Positions 39,312-50,018 of a stretch of 64,000 nucleotides of DNA are shown piece after piece. This stretch comes from Rheinheimera texasensis DSM 17496 (GTDB taxonomy: Bacteria; Pseudomonadota; Gammaproteobacteria; Enterobacterales; Alteromonadaceae), in assembly GCF_000711985.1 (NCBI RefSeq), contig NZ_JONU01000008.1, positions 496,001 to 560,000 of the forward strand, written 5' to 3'. The notes below the pieces were generated by a model. It was given only the letters and a program-made list of their open reading frames with translations. It searched no databases and was not told where the DNA came from. A program made the position numbers and the translations under genes. Every line of letters starts with the position of its first letter. The stretch's first letter is position 1.

Positions 39312-39950
39312 TTGACAGAAGCGCAGTCAGGGCACAACGCAGGCGCTGGTGCCACAGCTCCCATACAATCAATTCAGCGTTATTTTTTGCCAGACGCTGA
39401 GGTGTATCTGCTACCGGCATTTCTCTGTAGCGCGGAGTCGGCACAATTGTGCCAACAGCTGGCTGGGCTCGACTGGCAGCAGCCGCAGATCCGCTTGTAT
39501 GGACGTGAAGTGGCGATTCCACGCCGGCAAATCTGGATGGGCGAGCCGCATTGCAGTTATCGCTATTCGGGCGTGACCTTTCAGCCTGAGCCCTGGCAAG
39601 CCGGGTTGCAGCAGTTGTGTGAGCGGCTGGTGCGTCACACCGGCCACCCATTGAATGCGGTGTTGCTCAATCACTATCAACATGGTGAACATCACATGGG
39701 CTGGCACAGTGATGATGAATGGGAGTTAGGGCCTGATCCGGTGATTTTATCACTCAGTCTGGGCCAGAGCCGTCGTTTTGATTTGAAGCATAAGCATTTG
39801 AATACACAGCTAAGTCTTGAACTGAACGACGGTGATTTATTGGTGATGGCCGGCACTTGTCAGCGTTTCTGGCAACACCGGGTGCCCAAACAAAGCCGGG
39901 CCCAGTCTGAACGCTTTAATCTGACCTTTCGTTACTTGCCTCAACGTTGA
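39312..39950 (+). CDS. AlkB-like 2-oxoglutarate/Fe(II) dioxygenase
   Basis: Probable DNA or RNA demethylase. The double-stranded beta-helix motifs are present: HSDDE (HxD iron ligands), a distal His in WQHRVPK, and the RFNLTFR 2-oxoglutarate site; NHYQHGEHHMGWH is the usual nucleotide-binding stretch of the ALKBH2/3-like group. The start is uncertain: TTG 39312 has AAGGCGG just upstream; the frame is open to 39267, which would overlap the rlmG start. About 212 residues. Not linked to ada. Confidence 0.85.
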   Translation: MTEAQSGHNAGAGATAPIQSIQRYFLPDAEVYLLPAFLCSAESAQLCQQLAGLDWQQPQIRLYGREVAIPRRQIWMGEPHCSYRYSGVTFQPEPWQAGLQQLCERLVRHTGHPLNAVLLNHYQHGEHHMGWHSDDEWELGPDPVILSLSLGQSRRFDLKHKHLNTQLSLELNDGDLLVMAGTCQRFWQHRVPKQSRAQSERFNLTFRYLPQR

Positions 39951-40070
39951 TGCAGTAAAACCGGTTTTGGCAAGGGCAAATTTTTATCATTTTTTGCAGC
40001 TGAATTTGGGCAGACAAGGCAAAATGCACTGGCTAGTCTGAATATACAACCAACGAAGGAGCTGACAATC

Positions 40071-40406
40071 ATGCTGATCCATACGTCTATCGAACAGAAA
40101 TTGTTGCAAGCCTTCCAGCCGGTGTTTCTGGACGTGATCAATGAAAGCCATATGCATAGTGTGGCGCCGGGGTCAGAATCACACTTTAAAGTTGTGATCG
40201 TCACGCCGGCGTTTGATGGCATGAGGCTGTTGCAACGTCATCGTGCAGTGAACTCTGTGGTGGCCGAAGAGCTGGCGGAGAAAATTCACGCATTAGCACT
40301 GCATACCTACACACCAAGCGAGTGGTATGAGTACTACGCTGAAAAACCACCGGTTTCACCCAAATGTTTTGGTGGCTCAAAAAAAGATGCAAAAGCGCTG
40401 GGTTGA
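40071..40406 (+). CDS. bolA: BolA family protein
   Basis: BolA-type regulator and Fe-S/glutaredoxin partner. The sequence FQPVFLDVINESHMHSV, then GSESHFKVVIV and ELAEKIHALALHTYTPSEW, follows E. coli BolA along its length, including the invariant His of HALALHTYTP. AAGGAG lies 9 bases upstream of the ATG. The 111 residues end in a polar tail. A hairpin with T-tail follows. Confidence 0.95.
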   Translation: MLIHTSIEQKLLQAFQPVFLDVINESHMHSVAPGSESHFKVVIVTPAFDGMRLLQRHRAVNSVVAEELAEKIHALALHTYTPSEWYEYYAEKPPVSPKCFGGSKKDAKALG

Positions 40407-40468
40407 TCGGCAAATTTCGCGCTATCTGCGCTGAACTGGCAGTTTATTTAAGCTGATCAGACCTGTTG

Positions 40469-40500
40469 CCGCGGTCAGTGTTTTACACTAACCGCGGTTT
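40469..40500 (+). terminator. Probable bolA terminator
   Basis: CCGCGGT (40469-40475) pairs with ACCGCGG (40491-40497) and AGTG with CACT inside, separated by one mismatch, followed by TTT. It lies between bolA and fabV. Confidence 0.6.
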
Positions 40501-40525
40501 CTGTCATCACACAGGTTAATTTTTT

Positions 40526-41716
40526 ATGGTTATTCAACCGAAAATCCGTGGTTTTATCTGTACCAACGCGCATCCGGTCGGCTGTGCCGAACATGTTCGT
40601 GAACAAATTGCCTACGTTAAACAACATGGCCGGGTAGAGAATGGTCCAAAGAATGTATTAGTGATTGGTGCATCAACTGGTTACGGCCTGGCATCACGCA
40701 TCACCGCCGCTTTTGGTTCTGGTGCTAAGACCTTGGGTATTTTCTTTGAAAAAGAAGCAACCGAAGGGAAAACCGGTTCAGCCGGTTGGTACAACACCGC
40801 TGCATTTGAAGCCGCAGCCGATGCTGAAGGCTTATGGAATAAACACCTGAACGGCGATGCCTTCACCGACGAGCTTAAATCGCAGGCGATTTCGCTGATC
40901 CGCGCTGAAATGGGCAAGATTGACCTTGTGGTATACAGTCTGGCGGCTCCGCGTCGCAAAGACCCGGTCAGCGGCGAAATTTACAGCTCAGTGTTAAAAC
41001 CTATCGGTCAGTCTTACACCGCCAAGAACCTGAACACCAGCAAACGCGAAATTGAAGAAGTATCGGTAGAGCCGGCTAACGATGACGAGATTTTTAACAC
41101 CGTCAAAGTGATGGGTGGCGAAGATTGGGAACGCTGGTTAGATCAGCTGCACGCAGCTGGTGTGCTGGCTGAAAACGTACAGACTGTGGCTTACACCTAC
41201 ATCGGCAAAGAACTGACCTGGCCGATTTACGGCAAAGCCACTATTGGTCGTGCCAAGGAGGATTTGGACCGTGCAGCTACAGCGATTACGTCCAAGTTAG
41301 CAGGGCAGGGCGGTCATGCTTATGTTGCCTCGTTAAAAGCGCTGGTCACACAAGCCAGTTCTGCCATCCCAATCATGCCGCTGTATATCTCATTGTTGTA
41401 CCGCGTGATGAAAGCCGAGGGTACACACGAAGGCTGCATAGAACAAATCTACGGTTTGTTCCGCCAGTGCCTGTACAACCCGTCACGCGTATTGGATGAA
41501 GCCGGTCGTTTACGAATGGATGGCAAAGAACTGGCGGACCACATTCAGGCTGAAGTAACAGCTTTGTGGCAGCAGGTTGAAACCTCAAACATCGACGAGC
41601 TGACAGATTACAAGGGGTATCATCAGGAGTTTCTGCGCCTGTTTGGCTTTGGTTATAGCCATGTCGATTATGACGCCGATGTTTCTCCGATGGTGACACT
41701 GGCAAATTTAGCTTAA
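40526..41716 (+). CDS. fabV: Enoyl-ACP reductase FabV
   Basis: NADH-dependent trans-2-enoyl-ACP reductase, the last step of fatty-acid elongation. N-terminal IQPKIRGFICTNAHPVGC, the Rossmann motif VLVIGASTGYGLASR and the catalytic Tyr-x8-Lys (YGKATIGRAK) are all present. FabV is the naturally triclosan-insensitive type. 396 residues, standard. Monocistronic, with terminators on both sides. Confidence 0.97.
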   Translation: MVIQPKIRGFICTNAHPVGCAEHVREQIAYVKQHGRVENGPKNVLVIGASTGYGLASRITAAFGSGAKTLGIFFEKEATEGKTGSAGWYNTAAFEAAADAEGLWNKHLNGDAFTDELKSQAISLIRAEMGKIDLVVYSLAAPRRKDPVSGEIYSSVLKPIGQSYTAKNLNTSKREIEEVSVEPANDDEIFNTVKVMGGEDWERWLDQLHAAGVLAENVQTVAYTYIGKELTWPIYGKATIGRAKEDLDRAATAITSKLAGQGGHAYVASLKALVTQASSAIPIMPLYISLLYRVMKAEGTHEGCIEQIYGLFRQCLYNPSRVLDEAGRLRMDGKELADHIQAEVTALWQQVETSNIDELTDYKGYHQEFLRLFGFGYSHVDYDADVSPMVTLANLA

Positions 41717-41722
41717 GATGAT

Positions 41723-41750
41723 AAAGCCGCCTGTTGGGCGGCTTTTGTTT
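41723..41750 (+). terminator. Intrinsic terminator after fabV
   Basis: AAAGCCGCC (41723-41731) pairs with GGCGGCTTT (41737-41745), loop TGTTG, then T-rich sequence. Confidence 0.88.
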
Positions 41751-42064
41751 GAACGTTGGACGAAAAGGACAGGACGGGTTATTTCAGGCAACAACGGAAA
41801 ATTCCGCTGAATTTCAGCGAATTTGCGCAGATTTTGCGCAATAGATTCAAAGTTGACTACACTTGCCGACAGTCGCTGTCCTGGCTGCATAAAAGTGTTA
41901 TTTATCATAGCTGGTCTGTGGGTTTAGTGCTAAAATCCGCCGCTGTGTACGTGTATCTGTTGAAATCTGGTTATAAATCAGCCAGCTTTCGCCAGATGCG
42001 CTGCGAGGCGAGCAGCCGTAAAAACCAGGCCCTGTTTCTTCCCGTTAAAGTAGTGCAAGTACGT
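41751..42064 (+). other. 314-bp leader/promoter region of the nqr operon
   Basis: No separate gene is seen. The nqrA frame happens to be open upstream to 41756, but family length and the MIKIKKGLD start argue against using it. A palindrome TTGCGCA-N5-TGCGCAA lies at 41823-41841, and TTGACT at 41853-41858 could be a -35, though no good -10 follows. The spacing to nqrA leaves over 200 bases of possible leader. Confidence 0.5.
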
Positions 42065-43405
42065 ATGATTAAAATTAAAAAAGGATTGGACATTCCCCTG
42101 TCGGGCAGTCCTAAACAAGTGATCCATGACGGTCCTGCCGTCAAATCGGTCGCGTTACTGGGTGAAGAGTATGTCGGTATGCGTCCTACAATGCTGGTTG
42201 AGGTTGGGGACAAAGTAAAAAAAGGTCAGGGTCTTTTTGAAGACAAAAAAAATCCTGGCGTGAAATTTACTGCCGCTATCTCTGGAACCGTTACTGCGAT
42301 TAACCGTGGTGCTAAACGTGTGCTGCAATCTTTAGTGATTGAGGCGGACGGTTCAGCTGACGCGGTGCAATTCCCCAAATTTGCTGCTGATGCACTGAAC
42401 AGCCTCGACGCTGCTGCAGTGAAACAGCAACTGTTGGATTCCGGTTTGTGGACTGCGTTCCGCACCCGTCCATTCAGTAATATTCCAGCCATTGACAGCT
42501 CGCCTCGTGCGATTTTTGTCACTGCTATCGATACCAACCCACTCGCAGCAGATCCAGCTGTAGTCATTGCAGCAGCCGCTGCGGACTTCCAGCATGGTCT
42601 GACGGTTCTGAGCAAGCTGACGACAAATAAAATTTATGTTTGTAAAGCTGCTGGCGCCAATGTCCCGGCTGCGGGTCAGGTTCAGGTTGAAGAGTTTGCT
42701 GGTCCGCATCCTGCGGGATTACCTGGCACGCATATTCACTTCCTCGAGCCGGTGTCGCTGACCAAAGTGGTTTGGCATATCAATTATCAGGACGTCATTG
42801 CCATCGGTAAATTATTCACCACTGGTGAATACCATGCTGAGCGGGTGATTTCCCTGGCTGGTCCTGTCGTTAAAAATCCTCGTTTAATCAAAACTTTACT
42901 GGGTGTTTCTATCACTGACCTGGTGCAGAGTGAGCTGCAGGACGGTAGCAACCGTATTATCTCAGGCTCAGTGCTTGCAGGCAGAACAGCAGTTGGTGTT
43001 CATGCTTATCTGGGACGCTTCCACAACCAGGTGTCTGTGTTGGCGGAAGGGTTCGAAAAAGAATTCCTTGGCTGGCTGTCGCCAGGCGCAAGTAAATTCT
43101 CTGTGACCCGTGCTTACCTGTCGCACTTAAGCCCGAAACGTCTGTTTAATATGACCACAACCACCAACGGTTCAGACCGCGCTATGGTGCCAATCGGCAA
43201 TTACGAGCGTGTGATGCCGCTGGATATCCTGCCAACATTGTTGCTGCGGGATTTACTGGTCGGCGATTCAGACGGCGCGGTAACCTTGGGTTGTTTAGAA
43301 CTGGATGAAGAAGATCTGGCGCTTTGTACTTTTGTCTGCCCTGGTAAGTATGACTACGGCGTGGCACTGCGAAATGCGCTGACGACCATCCAGAAGGAAG
43401 GCTAA
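42065..43405 (+). CDS. nqrA: Na+-translocating NADH:quinone reductase subunit A
   Basis: Peripheral, quinone-binding-region subunit of the Na+-pumping respiratory complex. The start [14 protein letters not shown] and the barrel-sandwich segment [20 protein letters not shown] are diagnostic; 446 residues, as in Vibrio. ATG 42065 has only a weak ribosome site (AAGT). First gene of nqrABCDEF-nqrM, with 1 base before nqrB. Confidence 0.97.
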   Translation: MIKIKKGLDIPLSGSPKQVIHDGPAVKSVALLGEEYVGMRPTMLVEVGDKVKKGQGLFEDKKNPGVKFTAAISGTVTAINRGAKRVLQSLVIEADGSADAVQFPKFAADALNSLDAAAVKQQLLDSGLWTAFRTRPFSNIPAIDSSPRAIFVTAIDTNPLAADPAVVIAAAAADFQHGLTVLSKLTTNKIYVCKAAGANVPAAGQVQVEEFAGPHPAGLPGTHIHFLEPVSLTKVVWHINYQDVIAIGKLFTTGEYHAERVISLAGPVVKNPRLIKTLLGVSITDLVQSELQDGSNRIISGSVLAGRTAVGVHAYLGRFHNQVSVLAEGFEKEFLGWLSPGASKFSVTRAYLSHLSPKRLFNMTTTTNGSDRAMVPIGNYERVMPLDILPTLLLRDLLVGDSDGAVTLGCLELDEEDLALCTFVCPGKYDYGVALRNALTTIQKEG

Positions 43406-43406
43406 G

Positions 43407-44612
43407 ATGAGTTTGAAGCATTATTTGGAAAGTATTGAACCGCATTTCGAAAAAGGCGGCAAACACGAAAAGTGGTATGCATTGTACGAAGCAGTCGCCA
43501 CTATTCTTTATACCCCTGGTAAAGTTACGAAATCAGCGACTCATGTCCGTGACAGTATCGACCTGAAACGCATCATGATTTTCGTCTGGTTAATGCTTTT
43601 CCCGGCGATGTTCTTCGGTATGTTTAACATCGGCCATCAGGCTGCCATCGTGTTGTCAGAAACGGTTAAATTACCGGATACCTGGCAGGTTGCCTTGTTC
43701 CACGCCTTCGGCGGTGAACTGACGCCTGATTCAGGTTGGGGCGCGAAGATGTGGTACGGTGCCTGCTGGTTCCTGCCAATTTACGCCACTGTGTTTATCG
43801 TCGGTGGTTTCTGGGAAGTATTATTTGCTTCTGTGCGTAAGCACGAAATCAACGAAGGTTTCTTCGTCTCTTCGATTCTATTTGCACTGATCCTGCCGGC
43901 TTCTATCCCGCTTTGGCAAGCAGCTTTAGGTATTTCCTTCGGTATTGTGGTGGCAAAAGAAGTATTCGGTGGTACTGGCCGTAACTTCCTGAACCCGGCA
44001 CTGGCTGGACGTGCTTTCCTGTTCTTCGCCTATCCGGCACAAATTTCCGGCGATAAAGTCTGGACTGTCGCAGACGGTTATGCGGGCGCGACCTGGTTGT
44101 CAAAAGCCGCTAACGGTGAAGTGTCAGACTGGTCTGTAAACGCACAGTGGTGGGATGCCTTCTACGGTTTTATTCCGGGTTCAATCGGTGAAACTTCAAC
44201 GCTGGCGCTGATGATTGGTGGTTTGGCACTGATTTATCTGCGTATCGCTTCCTGGCGTATTGTTGCCGGTGTGTTGGTCGGTACTATTGTGTTTGCCACT
44301 ATGTTTAACCTGATTGGTTCAGAAACGAACTCTATGTTTGCGATGCCTTGGTACTGGCACGTGGTATTAGGCGGTTTTGCCATCGGCATGTTCTTTATGG
44401 CGACTGACCCGGTATCTGCTTCGTTTACCGACACCGGTAAATGGGCATACGGTATTCTGATTGGTTTTATGGTGGTAATGATTCGTGTGGTGAACCCTGC
44501 TTATCCGGAAGGCATGATGCTGGCAATTCTGTTCGCCAACCTGTTTGCGCCTTTGTTTGACTATATGGTCGCGCAATCAAACATTAAGCGGAGGCTGGCT
44601 CGTAATGTCTAA
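43407..44612 (+). CDS. nqrB: Na+-NQR subunit B
   Basis: Membrane subunit forming the Na+ path and carrying riboflavin and a covalent FMN. About ten hydrophobic segments; the flavinylation site is the Thr of [10 protein letters not shown] (around residue 230). The N-terminal cytoplasmic part ([20 protein letters not shown]) is typical. 401 residues. It overlaps nqrC by 8 bases. Confidence 0.97.
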   Translation: MSLKHYLESIEPHFEKGGKHEKWYALYEAVATILYTPGKVTKSATHVRDSIDLKRIMIFVWLMLFPAMFFGMFNIGHQAAIVLSETVKLPDTWQVALFHAFGGELTPDSGWGAKMWYGACWFLPIYATVFIVGGFWEVLFASVRKHEINEGFFVSSILFALILPASIPLWQAALGISFGIVVAKEVFGGTGRNFLNPALAGRAFLFFAYPAQISGDKVWTVADGYAGATWLSKAANGEVSDWSVNAQWWDAFYGFIPGSIGETSTLALMIGGLALIYLRIASWRIVAGVLVGTIVFATMFNLIGSETNSMFAMPWYWHVVLGGFAIGMFFMATDPVSASFTDTGKWAYGILIGFMVVMIRVVNPAYPEGMMLAILFANLFAPLFDYMVAQSNIKRRLARNV

Positions 44613-45393
44613 TAATAACGAAAGCATCGGCAAAACGTTTTTTGTCGTGATTGGCCTGTGTCTGATTTGTGCGATTTTCGTCGCCGCTTCAGCAGTGGGC
44701 TTACGGCCGAAACAAGCCGAAAACAAGCTGTTGGATGCGCAGAAAAACATTCTGATTGCGACCGGTATGCTCAATGGCGAAGACATCAAAGCACAGTTTG
44801 AAAAACACGTGCAGGTGCGTCTGGTAAATCTGGATACCGGTGACTTTGTTGATCAGGATCCGCTGACCTATGACTACCGCAAGATGATGAAAGATCCTGC
44901 TGGTAGTGTGATGTTAGATGAAAAGGACGACCCGGCTAAAATTAAGAGCCGTGCCAACATCGCTCCTGTTTATCTGGCTTATGTTGACGGTGTTGAATCC
45001 AAAAACATTTCTTTTGTTGTTCTGCCTATTCACGGGTACGGTCTGTGGTCAACGATGCACGGCTTCCTGGCGTTAGACAAAGACGGCAACACCATTAAAG
45101 GCCTGAACTACTATGAGCATGGTGAAACGCCTGGTTTAGGTGGCGAGATCCAGAATCCGAAGTGGGTCGCTCAGTTTGTCGGTAAAAAACTGTTAGACGA
45201 TGCTGGTCAGCCTGCGATCAAGATCCTCAAACCAGGCAATGCCAACCCGGCGTCTGCATCGGAAGTTGATGGTTTATCAGGTGCCACTCTGACCAGTAAC
45301 GGTGTGCAAAGTACCTTTGCATTCTGGTCTGGTGCTAAAGGTTTTGCCCCATTCCTGACTAAAGTGCGTCAAGGAGCATTAAACAATGGCTAG
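44605..45393 (+). CDS. nqrC: Na+-NQR subunit C
   Basis: Single-pass periplasmic flavoprotein subunit. One N-terminal helix ([21 protein letters not shown]) is followed by a periplasmic domain whose covalent FMN site is the Thr of [13 protein letters not shown] (about residue 223). ATG 44605, inside the nqrB end, has GGAGG upstream. 262 residues. Confidence 0.97.
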   Translation: MSNNNESIGKTFFVVIGLCLICAIFVAASAVGLRPKQAENKLLDAQKNILIATGMLNGEDIKAQFEKHVQVRLVNLDTGDFVDQDPLTYDYRKMMKDPAGSVMLDEKDDPAKIKSRANIAPVYLAYVDGVESKNISFVVLPIHGYGLWSTMHGFLALDKDGNTIKGLNYYEHGETPGLGGEIQNPKWVAQFVGKKLLDDAGQPAIKILKPGNANPASASEVDGLSGATLTSNGVQSTFAFWSGAKGFAPFLTKVRQGALNNG

Positions 45394-46015
45394 TGCAAAA
45401 GAAATGAAGTCACTGGTTTTCGGACCAGTGTTTGCGAACAACCCAATTGCCTTACAGGTATTAGGGATCTGTTCAGCGTTAGCAGTCACGACGAAGCTGG
45501 AAAAAGCTTTAGTTATGGGCCTGGCGCTGACGTTAGTAACCGCGTTTTCCAGTATGTTTATTTCGATGATCCGTAATCACATTCCTTCGAGTGTGCGGAT
45601 TATTGTGCAAATGACCATTATCGCATCATTGGTTATCGTAACCGACCAAATCCTGAAAGCTTATGCCTACAGCGTGGCAAAAGAATTGTCGGTATTCGTT
45701 GGCCTGATTATTACCAACTGTATCGTAATGGGCCGCGCTGAAGCTTATGCCATGAAGAGCCCGCCATTGATGTCATTCCTGGATGGCATCGGTAATGGTT
45801 TAGGTTACACGGTGCTGCTGGTGATCGTTGCTGTGGTGCGTGAACTGTTAGGTTCAGGTTCACTGATGGGCGTAGAAATCCTGCCACTGGTCAGTGCTGG
45901 CGGCTGGTATGTGCCTAACGGTTTGCTGTTAATGCCACCAAGTGCATTCTTTATCATCGGTCTGTTAATTTGGGCCCTGCGGACCTGGCGTCCAGAGCAG
46001 CAAGAGAAGCACTAA
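45386..46015 (+). CDS. nqrD: Na+-NQR subunit D
   Basis: Six-helix membrane subunit homologous to RnfE. The cysteine in [14 protein letters not shown], thought to bind an intramembrane Fe-S cluster together with NqrE, is conserved, as is [18 protein letters not shown] with a second Cys. 209 residues; overlaps nqrC by 8 bases. Confidence 0.97.
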   Translation: MASAKEMKSLVFGPVFANNPIALQVLGICSALAVTTKLEKALVMGLALTLVTAFSSMFISMIRNHIPSSVRIIVQMTIIASLVIVTDQILKAYAYSVAKELSVFVGLIITNCIVMGRAEAYAMKSPPLMSFLDGIGNGLGYTVLLVIVAVVRELLGSGSLMGVEILPLVSAGGWYVPNGLLLMPPSAFFIIGLLIWALRTWRPEQQEKH

Positions 46016-46025
46016 GGAGTCGCAG

Positions 46026-46634
46026 ATGGAACATTATTTAAGTTTGTTTGTGCGTGCTGTTTTCGTCGAAAACATGGCGCTGTCGTTCTTCCTTGGGATG
46101 TGTACTTTTATTGCGATCTCCAAACAGGTCAAAACGGCATTTAGTTTGGGTATTGCCGTAACGGTAGTTCTGGGTTTGTCAGTCCCGTTAAACAACATTG
46201 TGTTTAAGCAGTTTTTGGCGCCAGGTGCGCTGGACTGGGCTGGCTTCCCTGATACGGATCTGAGCTTCCTTGGCTTTATTGCTTACATCGGTGTAATTGC
46301 CGGCTTGGTACAGGTTCTGGAAATGTTCCTGGATAAATATGTACCTGCTCTGTATAACGCTCTGGGTATCTTTCTGCCATTAATCACAGTGAACTGTGCC
46401 ATCTTTGGCGCCGTTGCTTTTATGGTTGAGCGCGATTACACCCTGGCAGAAAGTACAGTATTTGGTTTAGGTAGTGGTATTGGTTGGACTATGGCGATCA
46501 CCGTCATGGCAGCTATCAGTGAAAAACTGAAATACGCCGATGTGCCGCTGGCTTTACGTGGTCTGGGTTCACGCTTCTTTATGGTGGGTCTGATGAGTCT
46601 GGGTTTCCTGTCGTTCTCAGGCGTATCCCTGTAA
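46026..46634 (+). CDS. nqrE: Na+-NQR subunit E
   Basis: Six-helix membrane subunit homologous to Rnf[22 protein letters not shown] and [15 protein letters not shown] carry the two conserved Cys that pair with those of NqrD. 202 residues, 10 bases after nqrD. Confidence 0.97.
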   Translation: MEHYLSLFVRAVFVENMALSFFLGMCTFIAISKQVKTAFSLGIAVTVVLGLSVPLNNIVFKQFLAPGALDWAGFPDTDLSFLGFIAYIGVIAGLVQVLEMFLDKYVPALYNALGIFLPLITVNCAIFGAVAFMVERDYTLAESTVFGLGSGIGWTMAITVMAAISEKLKYADVPLALRGLGSRFFMVGLMSLGFLSFSGVSL

Positions 46635-46659
46635 GCATCAGTAGTAAAAGGAAAAAACA

Positions 46660-47892
46660 ATGCAATATACTGAGATTTATCTTGGTGTTGGGATGTTCAC
46701 CTTACTGGTTGTAGCCTTGGTCATTATGATTCTGGTTGCAAAAGCCAAGCTGGTGTCTGCCGGTGAAATTACCATCAACATCAATGGTGATGCCAGCAAA
46801 GCGATCAAAGCAAATGCCGGTGGTAAGTTATTAGGTGTTTTGGCTGACAAAGGCATCTTCCTGTCTTCAGCCTGTGGTGGTGGTGGTTCTTGTGGCCAGT
46901 GCCGCGTTCATGTGCATGCTGGTGGCGGTGATGTATTACCGGTCGAATTTGGTCACCTGACCAAAGGCGAACGTCGTGAAGGCTGTCGTCTGGCTTGTCA
47001 GGTCAGCGTGAAAACTGACATGGACATCGAAGTTGAACCAGAGATCTTTGGGATCAAAAAGTGGGCTTGTACTGTTATTTCAAATGACAACAAAGCCACT
47101 TTTATTAAAGAACTGAAACTGCAAATCCCGGATGGCGAATCAGTACCGTTCCGCGCTGGTGGTTACATTCAGATTGAAGCGCCTGCGCACCATGTGAAAT
47201 ATGCCGATTACGATATTCCGGCGGAATACCGTGGTGACTGGGAACGCTTTAAGTTCTTCACACTGGAGTCAAAAGTGGATGAGCCGACGATTCGTGCTTA
47301 TTCCATGGCGAACTATCCGGAAGAAGAAGGCATCATCATGCTGAACGTGCGGATCGCAACGCCGCCGCCAAACAACCTGACGCTGCCATGCGGTAAAATG
47401 TCTTCATACATCTGGAGTCTGAAAGCCGGTGACAAAGTGACGATTTCTGGTCCATTTGGTGAATTCTTCGCCAAAGACACAGATGCGGAAATGGTGTTTA
47501 TCGGCGGTGGTGCTGGTATGGCGCCAATGCGTTCACACATTTTTGACCAGCTGCGCCGGTTGAAATCCAAGCGGAAAATCAGCTTCTGGTATGGTGCCCG
47601 TTCGAAGCGCGAAATGTTCTATGTTGAAGATTTCGACATGCTGCAGGCTGAGAACGAAAACTTCCAGTGGCATGTGGCCTTGTCAGATCCACAACCAGAA
47701 GACAACTGGACTGGTTACACAGGTTTTATTCATAACGTCATTTATGAAAACTACCTGAAAAACCACAAAGCACCGGAAGATTGTGAATTCTACATGTGTG
47801 GTCCGCCGATGATGAACAAAGCGGTGATCAACATGCTGAAAGACTTAGGTGTTGAAGACGACAATATCTTATTGGACGACTTCGGTGGTTAA
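46660..47892 (+). CDS. nqrF: Na+-NQR subunit F, NADH dehydrogenase
   Basis: NADH-oxidising entry subunit. One N-terminal helix, a 2Fe-2S ferredoxin domain ([10 protein letters not shown] and a later Cys in CRLACQ, about residues 70-110), an FAD domain ([11 protein letters not shown]) and an NADH domain ([14 protein letters not shown], then [12 protein letters not shown]). 410 residues. A strong terminator follows, so nqrM is transcribed separately or by read-through. Confidence 0.97.
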   Translation: MQYTEIYLGVGMFTLLVVALVIMILVAKAKLVSAGEITININGDASKAIKANAGGKLLGVLADKGIFLSSACGGGGSCGQCRVHVHAGGGDVLPVEFGHLTKGERREGCRLACQVSVKTDMDIEVEPEIFGIKKWACTVISNDNKATFIKELKLQIPDGESVPFRAGGYIQIEAPAHHVKYADYDIPAEYRGDWERFKFFTLESKVDEPTIRAYSMANYPEEEGIIMLNVRIATPPPNNLTLPCGKMSSYIWSLKAGDKVTISGPFGEFFAKDTDAEMVFIGGGAGMAPMRSHIFDQLRRLKSKRKISFWYGARSKREMFYVEDFDMLQAENENFQWHVALSDPQPEDNWTGYTGFIHNVIYENYLKNHKAPEDCEFYMCGPPMMNKAVINMLKDLGVEDDNILLDDFGG

Positions 47893-47906
47893 TCACTGAC
47901 AGCACG

Positions 47907-47936
47907 AAAAAAACCAACCTCCGGGTTGGTTTTTTT
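47907..47936 (+). terminator. Intrinsic terminator after nqrF
   Basis: AAAAAAACCAACC (47907-47919) pairs with GGTTGGT followed by a T-run (47924-47936), loop TCCG. Very clear Rho-independent signal. Confidence 0.93.
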
Positions 47937-48096
47937 ATGCCTGAAATTTCGCACCACAAGCTGATGTTCCACCGATACAACTGGCTGTTTGGCCGGAAAA
48001 CATAGTCGTTGACCCGATTTGGCGTTAAAATGGCGCTCCTGCGGCGTCAGTGATCTGCCAGCCACAAAATTTAATTTAATGCGTAGAGAGGTTGTC

Positions 48097-48309
48097 ATGG
48101 AAGTATTTCTGTTGACGTTTGCTGTGCTGTTAATCGTCGTGTTGGCCATGGCTGTTGGTTATATTGTGCAACGCAAAACTATCGCCGGCAGCTGCGGTGG
48201 TTTAGATGCACTGGGCATTGAAAAAGCCTGTGATTGTGAAAATCCGTGTGAAAAACGCCAGGAACGGATGCGTAAAGAAAAACTCTGGCAAGAAAATAAA
48301 ATCATCTGA
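48097..48309 (+). CDS. nqrM: Na+-NQR maturation protein NqrM
   Basis: Small one-helix membrane protein (70 residues) needed to mature the NQR complex, probably by delivering iron to the NqrD/E centre. The N-terminal helix (EVFLLTFAVLLIVVLAMAVGYIV) is followed by the cysteine motif SCGGL...CDCENPC. ATG 48097 has AGAGAGG 6 bases upstream. In Vibrio apbE lies between nqrF and nqrM; here it is missing. Confidence 0.92.
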   Translation: MEVFLLTFAVLLIVVLAMAVGYIVQRKTIAGSCGGLDALGIEKACDCENPCEKRQERMRKEKLWQENKII

Positions 48310-48345
48310 TCTCTGGCAGTCCGGCTGCCTGTTAAGGATATACAA

Positions 48346-49884
48346 ATGGCTTACCCTACACCCGTTGCTGTGCCATCCCTGCAGTCTGCCGCACCGTCAG
48401 ACTGGGATGCACTGATTTGTATCGCAGAAAACTTCCGGCAATTACCTGATGCTGCTTTGACAGATTTCGTGAGTCAGCAACAGTGGATTGACCAACGAAT
48501 TGGCCGTGAAACTGTCACCAGCATTTGCCCCGCAGCGCCGGGACAACGTCTGATTCTGGCACCAACAGGCCCGTTATTACGTGATTTTGATGATGTGCGC
48601 TGTATTGCAGATGTCGCCAAAATTGCGATTCAGCAGGCAAAAGCAGCAGGCGCAGTGCGGCCATTGCTGTGGCTGCAAACGCCGGCAGATCCCCGCTACA
48701 GTGAAGCATTAGCGGTGGCGTACCTTGCGGCTGCGCAGGCGTTGTGGCAACCGCTGGAAGGCCGTGAAGCGCGCGGAGAGCTGCAGGTTGAACCTGTATT
48801 AGCAATAGGTCTGATTGGTTTGCCAGCTGATGAAGCCAACTTTTTAGCCGCTACCGAAGCAGGACGCCGGCTGGCCCGGGACTTATGTGGCACAGAACCA
48901 GAGCGCATGGCGCCATTGCGTTTTGCGGACTACTGCGTTGATGCCTTTGCCGGCACCGATGTGAAGGTCAAAGTCGAAACCAATACCGAACAGCTGCTGG
49001 TGGACTATCCGTTACTGATGGCTGTGGCCCGCAGTTCTTTAGCAGTGCCGCGGCATCGCCCTGCAGTGATCCGGTTGGAATACAACCCGTCCGGCCCTGT
49101 CAGCAAAACGCTGTTATTCGCTGGTAAAGGGCTGGTCTATGACACAGGTGGTGCAGACCTTAAAATCAATGGCGGCATGGCCGGGATGAGTCGCGACAAA
49201 GGCGGCGCCGCTGCAGTGGCCGGTTTTATGAAAACCGTCGCCATGCTAAAACCAGCCGGCTTAAAGGTCGTCGCCGAGATCGGTGCTGTGCGTAACAGTA
49301 TTGGCTCTGATGCTTTTGTCGCTGACGAGATCATTACCAGCCATGCCGGTGTGCGGGTGCGGATTGGCAATACCGATGCCGAAGGCCGTCTGGTACTGGC
49401 CGATTTAATGTCACACTTACGCCAACAGGCGAAAGACGCCGTCAACCCTGCTTTGTTTTCAATTGCGACCCTGACTGGCCATGCTGCCCGGGCAGTTGGC
49501 CCATATACAGCACTGGTCGAAAACGGTGCCGCACGCAAAAATGGTGTGTCAGCACAGATCGCTCAGGCTGGCGACATTTGGGGTGACCCTTCTGAGCTGT
49601 CGTCCAGCCGGCGCGAGGATTTTGCCTTTATCAAAGCCCGCAGTTGCGCTGACGATGTACTGAGCTGTAACAACGCACCATCGTCAGTGACGGCACGTGG
49701 GCACCAGTTCCCAATGGCATTTTTGGTCGTCGCCGCTGGTTTGGATCAAAGTTCGGCACTTGAAAATAGCTTACCTTATGTCCACATCGATATTGCCGGT
49801 AGCGGCGTTGACGGCGGTGACTGGCAACATGGCAAGCCGTCTGCTGCCCCTGTGACCAGCTTAGCGGCGACTTATCTGCGTTAG
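48346..49884 (+). CDS. M17 leucyl aminopeptidase family protein, long form
   Basis: A second M17 metallo-aminopeptidase in the window. The catalytic half keeps KGLVYDTGGADLKI, the RDKGGAAAVAGFM segment and the NTDAEGRL signature. The ~230-residue N-terminal part differs from PepA and PepB. 512 residues. Its substrate preference cannot be inferred. It begins 36 bases after nqrM; co-transcription is possible but functionally unexplained. Confidence 0.87.
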   Translation: MAYPTPVAVPSLQSAAPSDWDALICIAENFRQLPDAALTDFVSQQQWIDQRIGRETVTSICPAAPGQRLILAPTGPLLRDFDDVRCIADVAKIAIQQAKAAGAVRPLLWLQTPADPRYSEALAVAYLAAAQALWQPLEGREARGELQVEPVLAIGLIGLPADEANFLAATEAGRRLARDLCGTEPERMAPLRFADYCVDAFAGTDVKVKVETNTEQLLVDYPLLMAVARSSLAVPRHRPAVIRLEYNPSGPVSKTLLFAGKGLVYDTGGADLKINGGMAGMSRDKGGAAAVAGFMKTVAMLKPAGLKVVAEIGAVRNSIGSDAFVADEIITSHAGVRVRIGNTDAEGRLVLADLMSHLRQQAKDAVNPALFSIATLTGHAARAVGPYTALVENGAARKNGVSAQIAQAGDIWGDPSELSSSRREDFAFIKARSCADDVLSCNNAPSSVTARGHQFPMAFLVVAAGLDQSSALENSLPYVHIDIAGSGVDGGDWQHGKPSAAPVTSLAATYLR

Positions 49885-50018
49885 GTCTGAAGTAGCTGCA
49901 GTGGAGATGAACTTTGCTGCAGCTCAGCCGTCCTGATGGAAATTGGTTGTCGGCTGCTTGTTGTCTGTTTATGCTGTAGCGAATATCTGCGACAGGTTCG
50001 AGTCAGGTTAATGGACGA

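Noticed and set aside
41756-42064. 103-codon in-frame extension upstream of nqrA
   Set aside because: Composition is not protein-like, the known NqrA N-terminus begins at MIKIKKGLD, and the total length from 42065 fits the family.
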